Source: Panacagrimonas sp965216845 (GTDB lineage Bacteria; Pseudomonadota; Gammaproteobacteria; Nevskiales; Nevskiaceae). From it: a stretch of DNA of 64,000 bases. Below, piece by piece: positions 26,219-36,036 of this stretch. How positions within the stretch are numbered: position 1 is the stretch's first letter; every line of letters starts with the position of its first letter. The stretch covers positions 2,418,001 through 2,482,000 of the forward strand of contig OZ244200.1 of the NCBI GenBank assembly GCA_965216845.1. Direction: 5' to 3'. The notes under the pieces were generated by a model. It ran no database searches. It had not been told where the DNA came from and saw nothing but the letters and a program-made list of their open reading frames with translations. The translations under genes were made by a program, and so were the position numbers.

Positions 26219-27813
26219 TGCAGCGTATCGAAACGCGGATTTCGCCCGCCGCAGCCGATTTCCGCGACAACAGTGAACAGATGCAGCGTATCTGCGGTGA
26301 TTTCAAGGCCTTGCAGGAGCGCATTCGTCACGACCGTCCGCAGCGCGACATCGAGCGCCTGCGGCGCCAGAACAAGCTGCTGGTGCGCGAGCGGCTGGAC
26401 CTGCTGCTGGATCCGGGCACGCCGTTTCTGGAACTGTCCAGCATTGCCGCCTACGATCAGTTCAACGGCGAGGCACCGGGCGCCAACGTCATCGCCGGTA
26501 TCGGCGTGATCAACGGTCGCGAGGTGATGATCCACGCCGACGATTCCAGCAACAAGGGCGGCGCCTGGTACCCCTTGTCGGCACCCAAGATCGTGCGCGC
26601 GCTGGAAATCGCCATTGAGAACCGGCTGCCCGTCGTGCACCTCTGCGACAGCGCGGGCGGCTATCTGGAAGACCTCTCGGGCGTGTACGTGATGGGCGGT
26701 CGCGTGTTTCGCCACCAGTGCATCCTGTCGAAGATGGGCATTCCGCAGGTGGCCGTGGTGCTCGGGCATTGCACCGCCGGCGGCGCCTACGTCCCCGCGC
26801 TGTGCGAGCACACCATCATGGTGCGTGGCACCGGCGCGGTCTTTCTCGGCGGCCCGCCGCTGGTCAAAGCCGCGACCGGCGAAGAAGTCACGGTCGATGC
26901 GCTTGGCGGCGCCGACATGCATACCTCGGTGTCCGGCACGGCCGATTACGCGGTCGACAGTGAGGAGGAAGGCATTGCGCTGGCGCGCACCCTGGTTTCC
27001 AGCTTCTCGCAGCCAAAGAAACACTTCGACTGGGTGGATGCCGAAGCGCCCTACTACGATCCGCGCGAGCTGTACGGCATCATCCCGGTGGACTACAAGA
27101 CCCAGTTCGACATGCGCGAGGTGATTGCGCGCATGGTCGATGCCAGCCGCTTCCAGGAATACCAACCCAATTACGGCACGACCCTGGTCTGCGGATGGGC
27201 ACGGCTATGGGGCTGCAAGGTTGGCCTGCTCGGCAACAACGGCGTGCTGTTCTCCGACAGCTCGCTCAAGGCTGCGCACTTCATCCAGCTGTGCAACCAG
27301 ATGGGCACGCCGATGATCTTCCTGCAGAACACCACCGGCTACATGATCGGGCGTCAGTACGAGGAAGGCGGCATCACCAAGGACGGCGCCAAGATGCTGA
27401 TGGCGCAGGCCGGCTCGGAAGTGCCCAAGCTCACCGTCGTCACCAGCGGCGCATTCGGCGCCGGCTATTACGGCATGTGCGGTCGCGCCTGGGATCCGCG
27501 CATGATCTTTTCCTGGCCTCAGGCGAAGATGGGCGTGATGGGGCCGGAGCAGGCCGGCAACACCCTGGCCGACGTCAAACTGCGTCAGTTGCGCCGTGAT
27601 CGACCCGACGCCGGCGACGAGGAAGTGGCCGAACTGCGCCGGCGCACACGCGAGAAATGCGAACGCGAAACCAACAGCCTGTGGTATTCGGCTCGCATAC
27701 AGGACGATGGCGTGCTCGATCCCCTGGACACACGCAACGCACTGGGCATCGCGCTGTCCTGTGCCGCCAACGTGCCGGTCGCCGAACCGCGCTACGGCGT
27801 CTACCGCATGTGA
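26215..27813 (+). CDS. Acyl-CoA carboxylase beta (carboxyltransferase) subunit, MccB/AtuC-like
   Basis: The 532-residue carboxyltransferase matches MccB/AtuC in length and in blocks such as LLDPGTPFLELS, GGAYVPALCEHTIMVRGTG, FLQNTTGYMIGRQYEEGG and GAFGAGYYGMCGRAWDPRM. It would transfer CO2 from biotin to the gamma-carbon of an unsaturated branched acyl-CoA (methylcrotonyl- or geranyl-CoA). Sequence alone here does not separate the two substrates. It overlaps the biotin carrier gene by four bases. Confidence 0.88.
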   Translation: MMQRIETRISPAAADFRDNSEQMQRICGDFKALQERIRHDRPQRDIERLRRQNKLLVRERLDLLLDPGTPFLELSSIAAYDQFNGEAPGANVIAGIGVINGREVMIHADDSSNKGGAWYPLSAPKIVRALEIAIENRLPVVHLCDSAGGYLEDLSGVYVMGGRVFRHQCILSKMGIPQVAVVLGHCTAGGAYVPALCEHTIMVRGTGAVFLGGPPLVKAATGEEVTVDALGGADMHTSVSGTADYAVDSEEEGIALARTLVSSFSQPKKHFDWVDAEAPYYDPRELYGIIPVDYKTQFDMREVIARMVDASRFQEYQPNYGTTLVCGWARLWGCKVGLLGNNGVLFSDSSLKAAHFIQLCNQMGTPMIFLQNTTGYMIGRQYEEGGITKDGAKMLMAQAGSEVPKLTVVTSGAFGAGYYGMCGRAWDPRMIFSWPQAKMGVMGPEQAGNTLADVKLRQLRRDRPDAGDEEVAELRRRTREKCERETNSLWYSARIQDDGVLDPLDTRNALGIALSCAANVPVAEPRYGVYRM

Positions 27814-27823
27814 GGAAGACGCG

Positions 27824-28978
27824 ATGAACCCGGCCAGCGACGAGCGTCACGACCAACCGCTGATCGACGCGGTCGCGCGCTTCCTGCGCGCCGAGGTGCG
27901 CCCGGTGGCCATCGATCTGGAGCAGGCCGATGAGTATCCCACGGCCATTGTCGAGCAGATGCGCGAGATGGGCCTGTTCGGCGCCATCATTCCCGAGGCC
28001 TACGGCGGACTGGGGCTCAGCGCGCAAACCTACGCGCGGCTGATCGAGACCATCGCGGCCGAATGGATGTCGCTGTCGGGCATCATCAACTCGCATCTGA
28101 TCATGGCCTCGGCGGTGTTGCGGTACGGCACGGACGCGCAGAAAGATTATTTCCTGCCCCGCTTCGCCCGGGCCGAACTGCGCGGCGGCATCGCACTGAC
28201 CGAGCCGGACTGCGGCACCGACCTGCAGGCGATTCGCACCGTCGCCCGCCGCGATGGCGAGCACTATTTGGTCAACGGCGCCAAGACCTGGATCACCAAC
28301 GGGCTGCACGGCAACTGCTTTGCGCTGCTGGTCAAGACCGATCCCGGGGCCGAACCGCGCCATCACGGCATGAGTCTGTTCATTGCCGAGAAGGGTCCGG
28401 GCTTTTCGGTACCGCGAAAACTGCCCAAGCTGGGTTACCGCGGCATCGACACCGTGGAGATGCTGTTCCAGGACTATCGCATTCCACTCGCCCGCCTGAT
28501 CGGTGGTGTCGAAGGCCGCGGACTGCAACAGATTCTCGGCGGCCTGGAACTGGGCCGTATCAACGTCGCCGCGCGCGGTGTCGGCGTGGCGCGTGCAGCC
28601 TGCGAGGAAGCGCTGAATTACTCGACACAGCGCAAGACCTTTGGCAAACCGATCGGGGAACATCAGGCGATCCAGCTCAAGCTGGCCGACATGGCCACAC
28701 GCGTACAGGCAGCCCGATTGCTGGTGGATGCCGCCGCCCGCGCCTATGACGCCGGACGGCGCTGTGATCTGGAGGCGGGAATGGCCAAGCTGTTCGCCAC
28801 CGAAGCTGCCATGGAAAACAGCGCCGAAGCGCTGCGCATCCACGGCGCCTACGGCTATTCCCCCGAAGTGCGGGTGGAGCGGCTCTACCGCGACGCCCCC
28901 CTGCTCGCCATCGGCGAAGGCACCAACGAGTTGCAGCGCATCATCATCGCGCGCCGATTGCTGGAAGCCGGTGCCTGA
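27824..28978 (+). CDS. Acyl-CoA dehydrogenase
   Basis: The 384-residue acyl-CoA dehydrogenase contains IALTEPDCGTDLQAIRT, NGAKTWITNGLHG, and the C-terminal GEGTNELQRIIIARRLL, with Glu in GEGTNE as the base position of short/medium-chain enzymes. It starts 10 bases after the carboxyltransferase, following GAGGAAGA. It closes the operon that began at 16434. Isovaleryl- or citronellyl-CoA would be fitting substrates (inference). Confidence 0.86.
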   Translation: MNPASDERHDQPLIDAVARFLRAEVRPVAIDLEQADEYPTAIVEQMREMGLFGAIIPEAYGGLGLSAQTYARLIETIAAEWMSLSGIINSHLIMASAVLRYGTDAQKDYFLPRFARAELRGGIALTEPDCGTDLQAIRTVARRDGEHYLVNGAKTWITNGLHGNCFALLVKTDPGAEPRHHGMSLFIAEKGPGFSVPRKLPKLGYRGIDTVEMLFQDYRIPLARLIGGVEGRGLQQILGGLELGRINVAARGVGVARAACEEALNYSTQRKTFGKPIGEHQAIQLKLADMATRVQAARLLVDAAARAYDAGRRCDLEAGMAKLFATEAAMENSAEALRIHGAYGYSPEVRVERLYRDAPLLAIGEGTNELQRIIIARRLLEAGA

Positions 28979-29061
28979 ACCCCGAAAACCGTTGCCGACT
29001 CCGACCGCGCTACCCGGGCAACGTTCGGGCGCGCGGATCGGCCTGCATCGGCAACCGCGGT

Positions 29062-30576
29062 TTAGGCGGCCAGCAACCGCGTCACCCGCTGTACCGGTGA
29101 CTGTTTCAGGTGACGGTCGCCACGGTAGAAGCGCAGATACCCGTCGTGCAGATTGCCGTAGCGCAGCGTCGGCACGTCGAGCAGGTAATTCTGCAGATTC
29201 TGCCAAGGCGGCTTGGTACCCTGCCGCGGCAGCCGGTCGTTGGCGCGGCGGATATAGCCAGAGTTCAGGTTGAGGAAGTTCTCCTCGGCCACGCAACCCT
29301 CGTCGTCCTCCGGCACAACCACATCGGCACCCGTGCGGCGCATCTCCTGCAGGATTCGTGCAACAAAGGCGTTGGCGATGTTGGCCTTGAGCGTCCAGGA
29401 CGCATTGGTGTAACCGAACACCAGCGCGAAATTCGGCACGCCCTCGAGCATCATGCCCTTGTACATCAAGGTTTCGTGCAGGTTCAGCTTGCGATCATCG
29501 ATGAAGTACTCGGCCCCACCCAGCAGCTGCAGATCCAGGCCGGTGGCGGTGACGACGATGTCGGCCTGCAGCTCGGCGCCCGACTTCAACCGAATGCCGG
29601 TCTCGGTGAAACTGTCGATGTGATCGGTCACCACCGAGGCCTTGTCCTCGCGTAGCGCCTGGAACAGATCGCCCTTGGGCACGGCACACATTCTTTCGTC
29701 CCAGGGGTTGTAGCGCGGCTCGAAATGGCTGATGTCGACGTCCGACCCCAGCTGCTTGCGCACCGCCGACAGCAGCACCCGACGCATGGTCTTGGGCGCG
29801 CGGCGGCAGACGTCGAACACGGCGCGCTGCAGCACGACATTGCGCACGCGGGCCAGCCGATAGGTCAGCGCCTCGGGCAGCACGCGCCGCAGGTTCTCGG
29901 TGATCAGGTCGCGTTCCGGGACCGATACCACGTAGCCGGGTGAGCGCTGCAGCATGGTCACGTGCGCGGCCTTGTCGGTCATCGCCGGCACCAGGGTGAC
30001 GGCGGTGGCGCCGCTGCCGATGACAACCACACGCTTGCCGCTGTAGTCGTAGTTCTCCGGCCAGTGCTGCGGGTGAATGACGTCGCCCTTGAACTGCTCG
30101 ACACCCGGCAGCGGCGGCGTGTAGCCGGCGTCATACTTGTAATAGCCGGTGCAGCCATAGACGAAACGGGCCGTGAAGCTGACTTCCTCAGGTTTCGACG
30201 CGTTCTCGCGGATCGCGGTCACGGTCCAGAGTTTGTCCTGGCTGGACCAGCTGGCCTTGGTGAGCTTGTGTCCGAAGTGGATATCGCGGCGTACGTCGTA
30301 CTCGTCGGCGGTGTCCTCGATGTACTGACGGATCGAAGGGCCATCAGCCAGCAGCTGGGTGCCGGTCCAGGGCCGAAAGTCGTAACCCAGGGTGAGCATG
30401 TCCGAATCCGAACGGATGCCGGGATACTTGAACAGGTCCCAGGTACCGCCGGCGCGCTGGCGGCGCTCGATGATGCCCAGCTTGATGCCGGGAATCTTGG
30501 ACTTCAGGTGACAGGCGGCACCAATCCCGGACAGCCCTGCACCGAGAATGATGACGTCGAACTGGGCTTGTGACAT
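29062..30576 (-). CDS. EthA-like FAD-dependent Baeyer-Villiger monooxygenase
   Basis: The 504-residue class B flavoprotein monooxygenase has GAGLSG at 12-17, the EthA-like block GGTWDLFKYPGIRSDSDM, the fingerprint FKGDVIHPQHWP at 162-173 and a second Rossmann motif GSGATAVTL. EthA-type enzymes oxidise long-chain ketones and sulfur compounds. It is distinct from the monooxygenase at 106. It is transcribed alone from its own predicted promoter, converging with the carboxylase operon. A role in subterminal oxidation of alkanes is possible. Confidence 0.9.
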   Translation of the reverse strand: MSQAQFDVIILGAGLSGIGAACHLKSKIPGIKLGIIERRQRAGGTWDLFKYPGIRSDSDMLTLGYDFRPWTGTQLLADGPSIRQYIEDTADEYDVRRDIHFGHKLTKASWSSQDKLWTVTAIRENASKPEEVSFTARFVYGCTGYYKYDAGYTPPLPGVEQFKGDVIHPQHWPENYDYSGKRVVVIGSGATAVTLVPAMTDKAAHVTMLQRSPGYVVSVPERDLITENLRRVLPEALTYRLARVRNVVLQRAVFDVCRRAPKTMRRVLLSAVRKQLGSDVDISHFEPRYNPWDERMCAVPKGDLFQALREDKASVVTDHIDSFTETGIRLKSGAELQADIVVTATGLDLQLLGGAEYFIDDRKLNLHETLMYKGMMLEGVPNFALVFGYTNASWTLKANIANAFVARILQEMRRTGADVVVPEDDEGCVAEENFLNLNSGYIRRANDRLPRQGTKPPWQNLQNYLLDVPTLRYGNLHDGYLRFYRGDRHLKQSPVQRVTRLLAA

Positions 30577-30627
30577 CGGGCAATCTCCATCAATGACGTG
30601 GTTTGATCATGAATCTCAAAGCACGAA

Positions 30628-30657
30628 ATTATAGAGCATCCGTAGTGCGGAGTCCAA
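30628..30657 (-). promoter_or_regulatory. Predicted sigma-70 promoter of the EthA-like gene
   Basis: On the reverse strand TTGGAC (30657-30652) is followed after 18 bases by a perfect TATAAT (30633-30628). The ATG lies about 50 bases downstream. Confidence 0.55.
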
Positions 30658-30689
30658 CAACGCGCAGGTGGATTGCGACGCTCGCCGAC

Positions 30690-33600
30690 TCAGGTGTGGT
30701 CCGCCCACTCCGGGTGCTTGAGCGCCATGCGATAGTACAGCGGCGGCAGCAACAGCAGGGTCAGCACCGTGGAGGCGATCAGGCCGAAGATCAGTGAAGT
30801 GGCCAGGCCCGCGAACATCGGGTCGCGGTAGAGCACCAGCGTGCCGAGAATCACCGTTGCCGCGGTCAGGCCGATCGGACGCAGGCGCACACGGCCCGCC
30901 AGCTTCACCGCCTCCTCGAGGGAATGCCCCTGGCGCTGGTAGTCGTGCACGAAGTCGATGATCAGCAGCGAATTGCGCACCACCACGCCGGCCAGCGCCA
31001 CGACCCCGACCGTCGAGGCCATGCTGAACGGAATGCCCAGCAGCCAGTGACCGGGGAAGATGCCGATCAGACCGAACGGAATCGCCGTCATCGCCATCAG
31101 CGGCAGCGAGAACGAGCGGTAGACGCCGACCATTAGCAGGTAGATCAGGACCACCACCACGCCGTTGATGGCCCCCATCTCGCGCGCTGCGTCCAGGGTC
31201 AGGCGCATCTCGCCGTCCCACATCAGCTCGTAGCTGTCGATGGTGTCCGGCGGCTGGTTGAACAGCGTCAGGTTTCCGGTCTGCAGTTGCGTGCCGTCGA
31301 CCGACAGACCGTCGAGCGCGGGTTCCATGTCCATGATGGCAAACGCCGGCGCGGTGGCGGCCACCACGTTGCCGCCAACATAGGTTACGCGCTCGTTGTC
31401 CTTGCGCAGAATGGGATGCTCCAGCGGCCGATGGACCACCCGCACCAGCTCGGACAGCGGCACCGTCCCACCCTGGGCATTGCGTACCGCCACGCGATCC
31501 AGCCCTTGCGGACCGACTTCGTGCTCGCGCGGCACGTGCAGACGGATCGGCACCGGATTGTGTTCACCCGGGATGTGCGCTCGTGACACCACCATTCCGT
31601 CCATCACCGCCCGCAGGGTCTGCTCAACGTCGGCCGTGGTCACGCCCGAAAGCAGCGCTTTTTCCTTGTCCACCACCAGGTCGATCTGCTCGCCCTGCGC
31701 AGCCACGGAATCGAACACGTCCACCACACCCCAGGTCTGTTGAAAGCGCGCCTTGACGGCGGCGGACAGCGCCCGCAAGGTCTGTTCGTCCTTGCCGTGG
31801 ATGTTGGCCAGCACGACCGACCGGGCCGGCGGCCCCGGCGGTGCCTCCATGAAGCGCACGTCCATCTGCGGATACCGCGCACGGATCGATGCCGTCGCCT
31901 CACGCAGCTCCGCCACGATCTGCATCGAGGTCTGACGGCGCTGCGACTCGTCGCTGAGTTTGACCCGGATTTCCGCCTGATTCGGCCCGACGCGCTGACC
32001 GCCACCGCTGACCTGGGCGGCAAAATCAATCACGCCGGGCAGACCGACATAGGTCAGATAGTGGTTGACCTGCGGATGATTCCGGAGGACTTCACCGAAC
32101 TCGCGGGCGACGCGGTCGGTGCGTTCGACGGTGGCGGTCTCCGGCAGATCCAGGGTGATGGCAAAACTGTTTTTGTCATCCTTGGGCATGATCGCCAGCG
32201 ACACCCCGCCCGCCGACACCGGGCCGCCGGGGCCGTCGGGGCGCATGAATTGCCAGGTCGGCATCAGTGCCGACCCCAACAGGGCGACGATGACCAGGCG
32301 TACCGCCCAGCGTCGCCGACGGGCGTTGCCCATCAGCGGCGCAACCAGCCGCTGATAACGCTGCTGCAGGACGCCGCCCTGCTCGGGTTCGGCCGGCGCC
32401 TTGCCGGGATGCTGCGGCAGCCAGCGCACGCAGGCCCAGGGCACCACGGTGTAGGCAACCAGCAGCGAGAACGCGATCGCCACGGCGACGTTGAACGAAA
32501 TCGGCGCGAAATAAGCCCCGTTCATGCCGGTCAGCAACTGCAGCGAAACGAAGACCAGCACGATGGTGATGGTTGCGGTGGTTGTCGGCTTGCCGATCTC
32601 GTGGGTCGCCAGCGCCGCAGCGCGTCGTCGGTCGGTCACCCCCTGTTCGTAGTGGCGGTGGATGTTTTCCATTACCACGATGGCATCGTCAACCAGCATG
32701 CCCAGCGACAGGATCAGCGCGAACAGCGAAATGCGGTTGATGGTGACGCCGGCAATCATGTCCACCGCCAGCGTCAGGCTCAGCACCAGCGGTACGATCA
32801 GGCAGACGATCAGCGCTTGTCGCAGGCCCAGAATCGGCATCATCACCAGCAGCACCGCGCTGATGGCGATAGCCAGATCGAAAAGCAGCTTGTTGACGGT
32901 GTGGTTGGCCTCGTCACCGCCATTGCGGGTATTCACGACCACCACATCCGAGGGCAGGAAGCGCGCCTGCATGCGGGCCACCAGCTCCAGCACCTCGTCG
33001 GCAACGACAACGGCGTTGGTATTCTGCTTCTTGGCGACAGAGATCGTCACCGAAGCCATCTCCCCGTGCAGCTCGCGCTGGGCAAACCGGGAATCGGCCG
33101 GGCCGAAGGCCAGGCGCGTGAGTCGCTCCGGGTCCGCCACCGGGCCGTCGACGACCTCGCCGATGTCCTCGACGTAAATGAGCCGGCCGCCATGGGTCCC
33201 CAGCGGCAGGCGGCGGATCTCGTCCAGCGACCCCAATTGCCCCTTGAGCTGCACACTGCGGCTGTGACCGTCCTGCACCGAGCTGCCGATGATCGCGGAC
33301 AGATTGCTCGCCTGCAGAATGGCGATACCTTCGCGCAGGGTCAGGCCATAGGCCTGCATGCGTGCCGGGTCGAGGTCGAGGCGGATCTCGCGGGTGCGGC
33401 CACCATGCACCTCAACCACCGAAACCGCTGGCAACGTATTCAGGCGTTCAGCCATGCGCTCGGCCATCCGGCGCAGGGCGTAGTCGTCGTAGCGCGCCGA
33501 CGCCAGCGAGACGGTGACGATGGGCACATCATCCACGTCAAGCTGCTGCACGGTCGGCTCCAGCGTTGCGGCTGGCAGGCTGTGGCGATGGGCGGCCACA

Positions 33601-33974
33601 CGCTGACGCACGCGGCTGATCGCATCGTCCTCATTGACGCCGACGTAGAACTGCAGCTGGATCTGTCCCACCCCCGACATGGCGGTGGCGAAGCTGTGCT
33701 CGACACCGGAAATTTCGCGCAGCCGCGCTTCCATCGGCGCCACGATCAACCGCTCGACCTCCGCAGCCGTGCTCCCCGGCAACTGCCAGGTGACCATGGC
33801 CCCGGGCACCAGGATCTGCGGATTTTCCTCGCGCGGGGTGATGACTGCCGACAGGATGCCGAGCAGGAACACCGCCACCACGAACAATGGCGTGAGCTTG
33901 GAGTCGATCGAAGCCGCCGCCAAGCGACCGGCGAGGTTCAATCTGGGTTCAGACCCCGGGCTGGACTCAGACAC
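30690..33974 (-). CDS. RND-family efflux transporter (inner-membrane pump)
   Basis: The 1094-residue protein has the RND layout: one N-terminal transmembrane helix, a large periplasmic porter domain, helices 2-6 including LGMLVDDAIVVMENI in TM4 with the proton-relay Asp pair, and a second repeat ending in VPLALMA-like helices (VGVVALAGVVVRNSLLIIDFV). Length is typical. It follows its fusion-protein gene by 36 bases. Substrate is unknown; solvent, metal or drug export are all possible. No outer-membrane partner is in the window. Confidence 0.9.
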   Translation of the reverse strand: MSESSPGSEPRLNLAGRLAAASIDSKLTPLFVVAVFLLGILSAVITPREENPQILVPGAMVTWQLPGSTAAEVERLIVAPMEARLREISGVEHSFATAMSGVGQIQLQFYVGVNEDDAISRVRQRVAAHRHSLPAATLEPTVQQLDVDDVPIVTVSLASARYDDYALRRMAERMAERLNTLPAVSVVEVHGGRTREIRLDLDPARMQAYGLTLREGIAILQASNLSAIIGSSVQDGHSRSVQLKGQLGSLDEIRRLPLGTHGGRLIYVEDIGEVVDGPVADPERLTRLAFGPADSRFAQRELHGEMASVTISVAKKQNTNAVVVADEVLELVARMQARFLPSDVVVVNTRNGGDEANHTVNKLLFDLAIAISAVLLVMMPILGLRQALIVCLIVPLVLSLTLAVDMIAGVTINRISLFALILSLGMLVDDAIVVMENIHRHYEQGVTDRRRAAALATHEIGKPTTTATITIVLVFVSLQLLTGMNGAYFAPISFNVAVAIAFSLLVAYTVVPWACVRWLPQHPGKAPAEPEQGGVLQQRYQRLVAPLMGNARRRRWAVRLVIVALLGSALMPTWQFMRPDGPGGPVSAGGVSLAIMPKDDKNSFAITLDLPETATVERTDRVAREFGEVLRNHPQVNHYLTYVGLPGVIDFAAQVSGGGQRVGPNQAEIRVKLSDESQRRQTSMQIVAELREATASIRARYPQMDVRFMEAPPGPPARSVVLANIHGKDEQTLRALSAAVKARFQQTWGVVDVFDSVAAQGEQIDLVVDKEKALLSGVTTADVEQTLRAVMDGMVVSRAHIPGEHNPVPIRLHVPREHEVGPQGLDRVAVRNAQGGTVPLSELVRVVHRPLEHPILRKDNERVTYVGGNVVAATAPAFAIMDMEPALDGLSVDGTQLQTGNLTLFNQPPDTIDSYELMWDGEMRLTLDAAREMGAINGVVVVLIYLLMVGVYRSFSLPLMAMTAIPFGLIGIFPGHWLLGIPFSMASTVGVVALAGVVVRNSLLIIDFVHDYQRQGHSLEEAVKLAGRVRLRPIGLTAATVILGTLVLYRDPMFAGLATSLIFGLIASTVLTLLLLPPLYYRMALKHPEWADHT

Positions 33975-34010
33975 CGGCGCCCCCTGGCGTGCGTGCGCGC
34001 GTCAACATCT

Positions 34011-35156
34011 TCACGAAGCCTCCACCGCATCGGTCACCACATCGCCCTCGCGCATCTCATACGGCGGCGCGAGTACGATGCGCTCGCCAGGGTCCAGGCC
34101 GGCGCTGACGACCAAACCCTGCTCGCTCTCATCCTCGGTGCGCAGCCAGCGAAAGCGCACGCGCGCGTTGTCGTCAACCACGTATGCCCCGCGCAGGCCG
34201 CCGCGCTCCACCACGGCGGTGGCCGGCACCACGATGGCCTGACGCGTGCCCACCGCAAACCGGGCGCGGCCAAACATGCCCGGCAGCAGTCCGTCCACGC
34301 CCGGCAGTCGGATTTTCACCTCGAAGCGACGCGTGACCGGGTCACCCGAGGCCACGCGCCGTTGCACTTCGCCCTGAAGGCGTTTGTTTCCCAGCGCGTC
34401 GATGCGCACCTGTACCGCGTCACCGATCTTGATGGTGCCGATGGTTGACTCGGCCACCTGCGTCTCGAACAGCAGGATCGAGTCGGACTCCACCGTCAGC
34501 AGCGGTGCGCCCGGGGACGCCAGATCGCCGGCACGCTGGTGCCGTGCGACCACCAGCCCGTCGATGGGGCTCAGGATGCGGACATACTGCCGTTCGGCGC
34601 GCGCGCGCGCGGACTCGGCCTCGGCGGCGATCAGCGCCTCGCTGGCTTGCTTGAGTTGCAGCCGCGCCTTGCGCAATCGGGCGTTGGACACCGCGCCGCG
34701 CTCGTGCAGGGTTTGCGCGTCCTCGAAATCGCGCTGCGCATCTTCCCGTGCGGCGCGCGCTTCCTCCAGCGCCGCGCCCGCGGTGCGGACCACCGCGTCG
34801 ATGTCGCGCGCGTCCAGGGTCGCCAGCAGCTGACCCTCGGTGACGCGCTGTCCCTCGCGCACCTGAATTGCCCGGATGTAGGCGGCCACGCGCGAACCGA
34901 TGTCCACACGCTGGTCGGATACCACCGAGCCGGTACCGGTGTGAAACCGCGGCAACCGTTGTGCGGCCACGACCGTTGTCGGAACCGAGAACGATTGCGG
35001 AGGCGGCGCCTCATGCGACGCGCGCTTGTCGCTGCAGGCCGTCGTCAGCAAGGCCAGCGCCGCAAGCGCGGCGAACACTGGACGACACCGGTGCCTGCCG
35101 CACTCGGGCGCAACGCACCGAACCGCAGGCCGGGATGCTTCCTCGATCATTCTCAT
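34011..35156 (-). CDS. RND efflux periplasmic adaptor (membrane fusion lipoprotein)
   Basis: The 381-residue adaptor has a lipobox (LLTTAC, Cys41), lipoyl-like segment (GSRVAAYIRAIQVREGQRVTEG), a coiled-coil hairpin (about 125-190), a second lipoyl half (ILSPIDGLVVAR) and beta-barrel domains. It would link the inner-membrane pump to an outer-membrane channel. The N-terminal region before the hydrophobic segment is unusually long, so the true start may be further downstream. Confidence 0.87.
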   Translation of the reverse strand: MRMIEEASRPAVRCVAPECGRHRCRPVFAALAALALLTTACSDKRASHEAPPPQSFSVPTTVVAAQRLPRFHTGTGSVVSDQRVDIGSRVAAYIRAIQVREGQRVTEGQLLATLDARDIDAVVRTAGAALEEARAAREDAQRDFEDAQTLHERGAVSNARLRKARLQLKQASEALIAAEAESARARAERQYVRILSPIDGLVVARHQRAGDLASPGAPLLTVESDSILLFETQVAESTIGTIKIGDAVQVRIDALGNKRLQGEVQRRVASGDPVTRRFEVKIRLPGVDGLLPGMFGRARFAVGTRQAIVVPATAVVERGGLRGAYVVDDNARVRFRWLRTEDESEQGLVVSAGLDPGERIVLAPPYEMREGDVVTDAVEAS

Positions 35157-35441
35157 GTCTGAAACCTGAAGGCTCGCCGACCGCTCCGCGTCGGCCCGCG
35201 TCGGATCAATCTTCGCAATGGAAACCGCTCCTTACAGAAAATTTGCTTGCAGCCTGGCGGCCGTGCATCTGCCGAACCGGCCGCAGTTATCGCCGACGCC
35301 GCCTCTCGTGCCCCCCAGGACATGCTGGTTGACGCAGCAGTGACATGGCGCAATTGCGCTTCGGTTGTCTACCGTCAACATCGACACCGAAAGATCGCAC
35401 TGAGGCTATCAAACATTTGTTATACACGCCAGCGTGCGACC
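35157..35441. promoter_or_regulatory. Upstream region of the RND operon with a short palindrome
   Basis: This 285-base gap has no convincing ORF. AACATTTGTT at 35412-35421 is an inverted repeat (AACA/TGTT) overlapping a reverse-strand -10-like TATAAC (35424-35419). A clear -35 box is missing, so the promoter call is weak. Confidence 0.25.
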
Positions 35442-36020
35442 TCAGTCGGTGGCTCCGGTGTAGCGCGGCGCGGTGATTCCGGGAACGCTGGGCAAATCCT
35501 CGCCGCCCTTGCCCACCTTGAGTTGGGCCTTCAAGCCCTTTTCAGTGTGCTGGGCGATGTCGCAGTGGACCAGATAGGTCCTGTCATCACCCGGAACGAT
35601 GAAGGTGCCGGTCATCGTGCGCCGCCCTTCGGCCTCCAGGTGAAACATGCCCTGGGCGTAAATGTAGGACGGCAGCCCGTGCAGCATCCACATGTGCCGA
35701 ACCTCGTCCTCGTTGACCAGCGTGACGCTGACGCGGCTGCACGGTGGCACCTGCCACTGGTAGTCGCTGTAACCGAACATGAACCCCTCTGGCGCGTACT
35801 TGCGCCCCACGTGCACCTCCAGGCTCACGTCCTGGCTGATTTCGGTGCAATCGGCAGGCAGCGTATCGCCACGGTTCTCACCCATGGCCATGCCCTTGGC
35901 GTCCCAGACCATGCGATGGCCCGGACCGTGGTGACCATTGTCGGCCGCCTGCGCGGTCGCCGCCAGCGCACAAGCCAGCACGATGGCGGTGCCGAGTCGG
36001 CGTCCCTGTCGATGTGACAT
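35442..36020 (-). CDS. Secreted cupredoxin-domain protein
   Basis: From the ATG at 36020 the 192-residue product has a signal peptide ending ATAQA and one cupredoxin domain. Its C-terminal copper loop reads VHCDIAQHTEKGLK, with Cys and His ligands; a distal ligand His (RHMW) lies earlier, as in blue copper proteins. It likely carries electrons or copper in the periplasm. An upstream in-frame ATG at 36068 overlaps the preceding gene and lacks a proper signal peptide, so I prefer the shorter start. It belongs with two other copper-related genes. Confidence 0.82.
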   Translation of the reverse strand: MSHRQGRRLGTAIVLACALAATAQAADNGHHGPGHRMVWDAKGMAMGENRGDTLPADCTEISQDVSLEVHVGRKYAPEGFMFGYSDYQWQVPPCSRVSVTLVNEDEVRHMWMLHGLPSYIYAQGMFHLEAEGRRTMTGTFIVPGDDRTYLVHCDIAQHTEKGLKAQLKVGKGGEDLPSVPGITAPRYTGATD

Positions 36021-36036
36021 GCGGGTTGGCCTCGCC

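Noticed and set aside
28991..29055. Inverted repeat GTTGCCGA/TCGGCAAC between convergent genes
   Set aside because: The loop is 49 bases and there is no T-run, so a terminator is not convincing. It could be chance.
31740..34448. 902-codon open frame on the forward strand
   Set aside because: It is antisense to the RND transporter and adaptor, whose motifs and lengths are clear. The His/Gln/Arg-rich translation looks like an antisense shadow.
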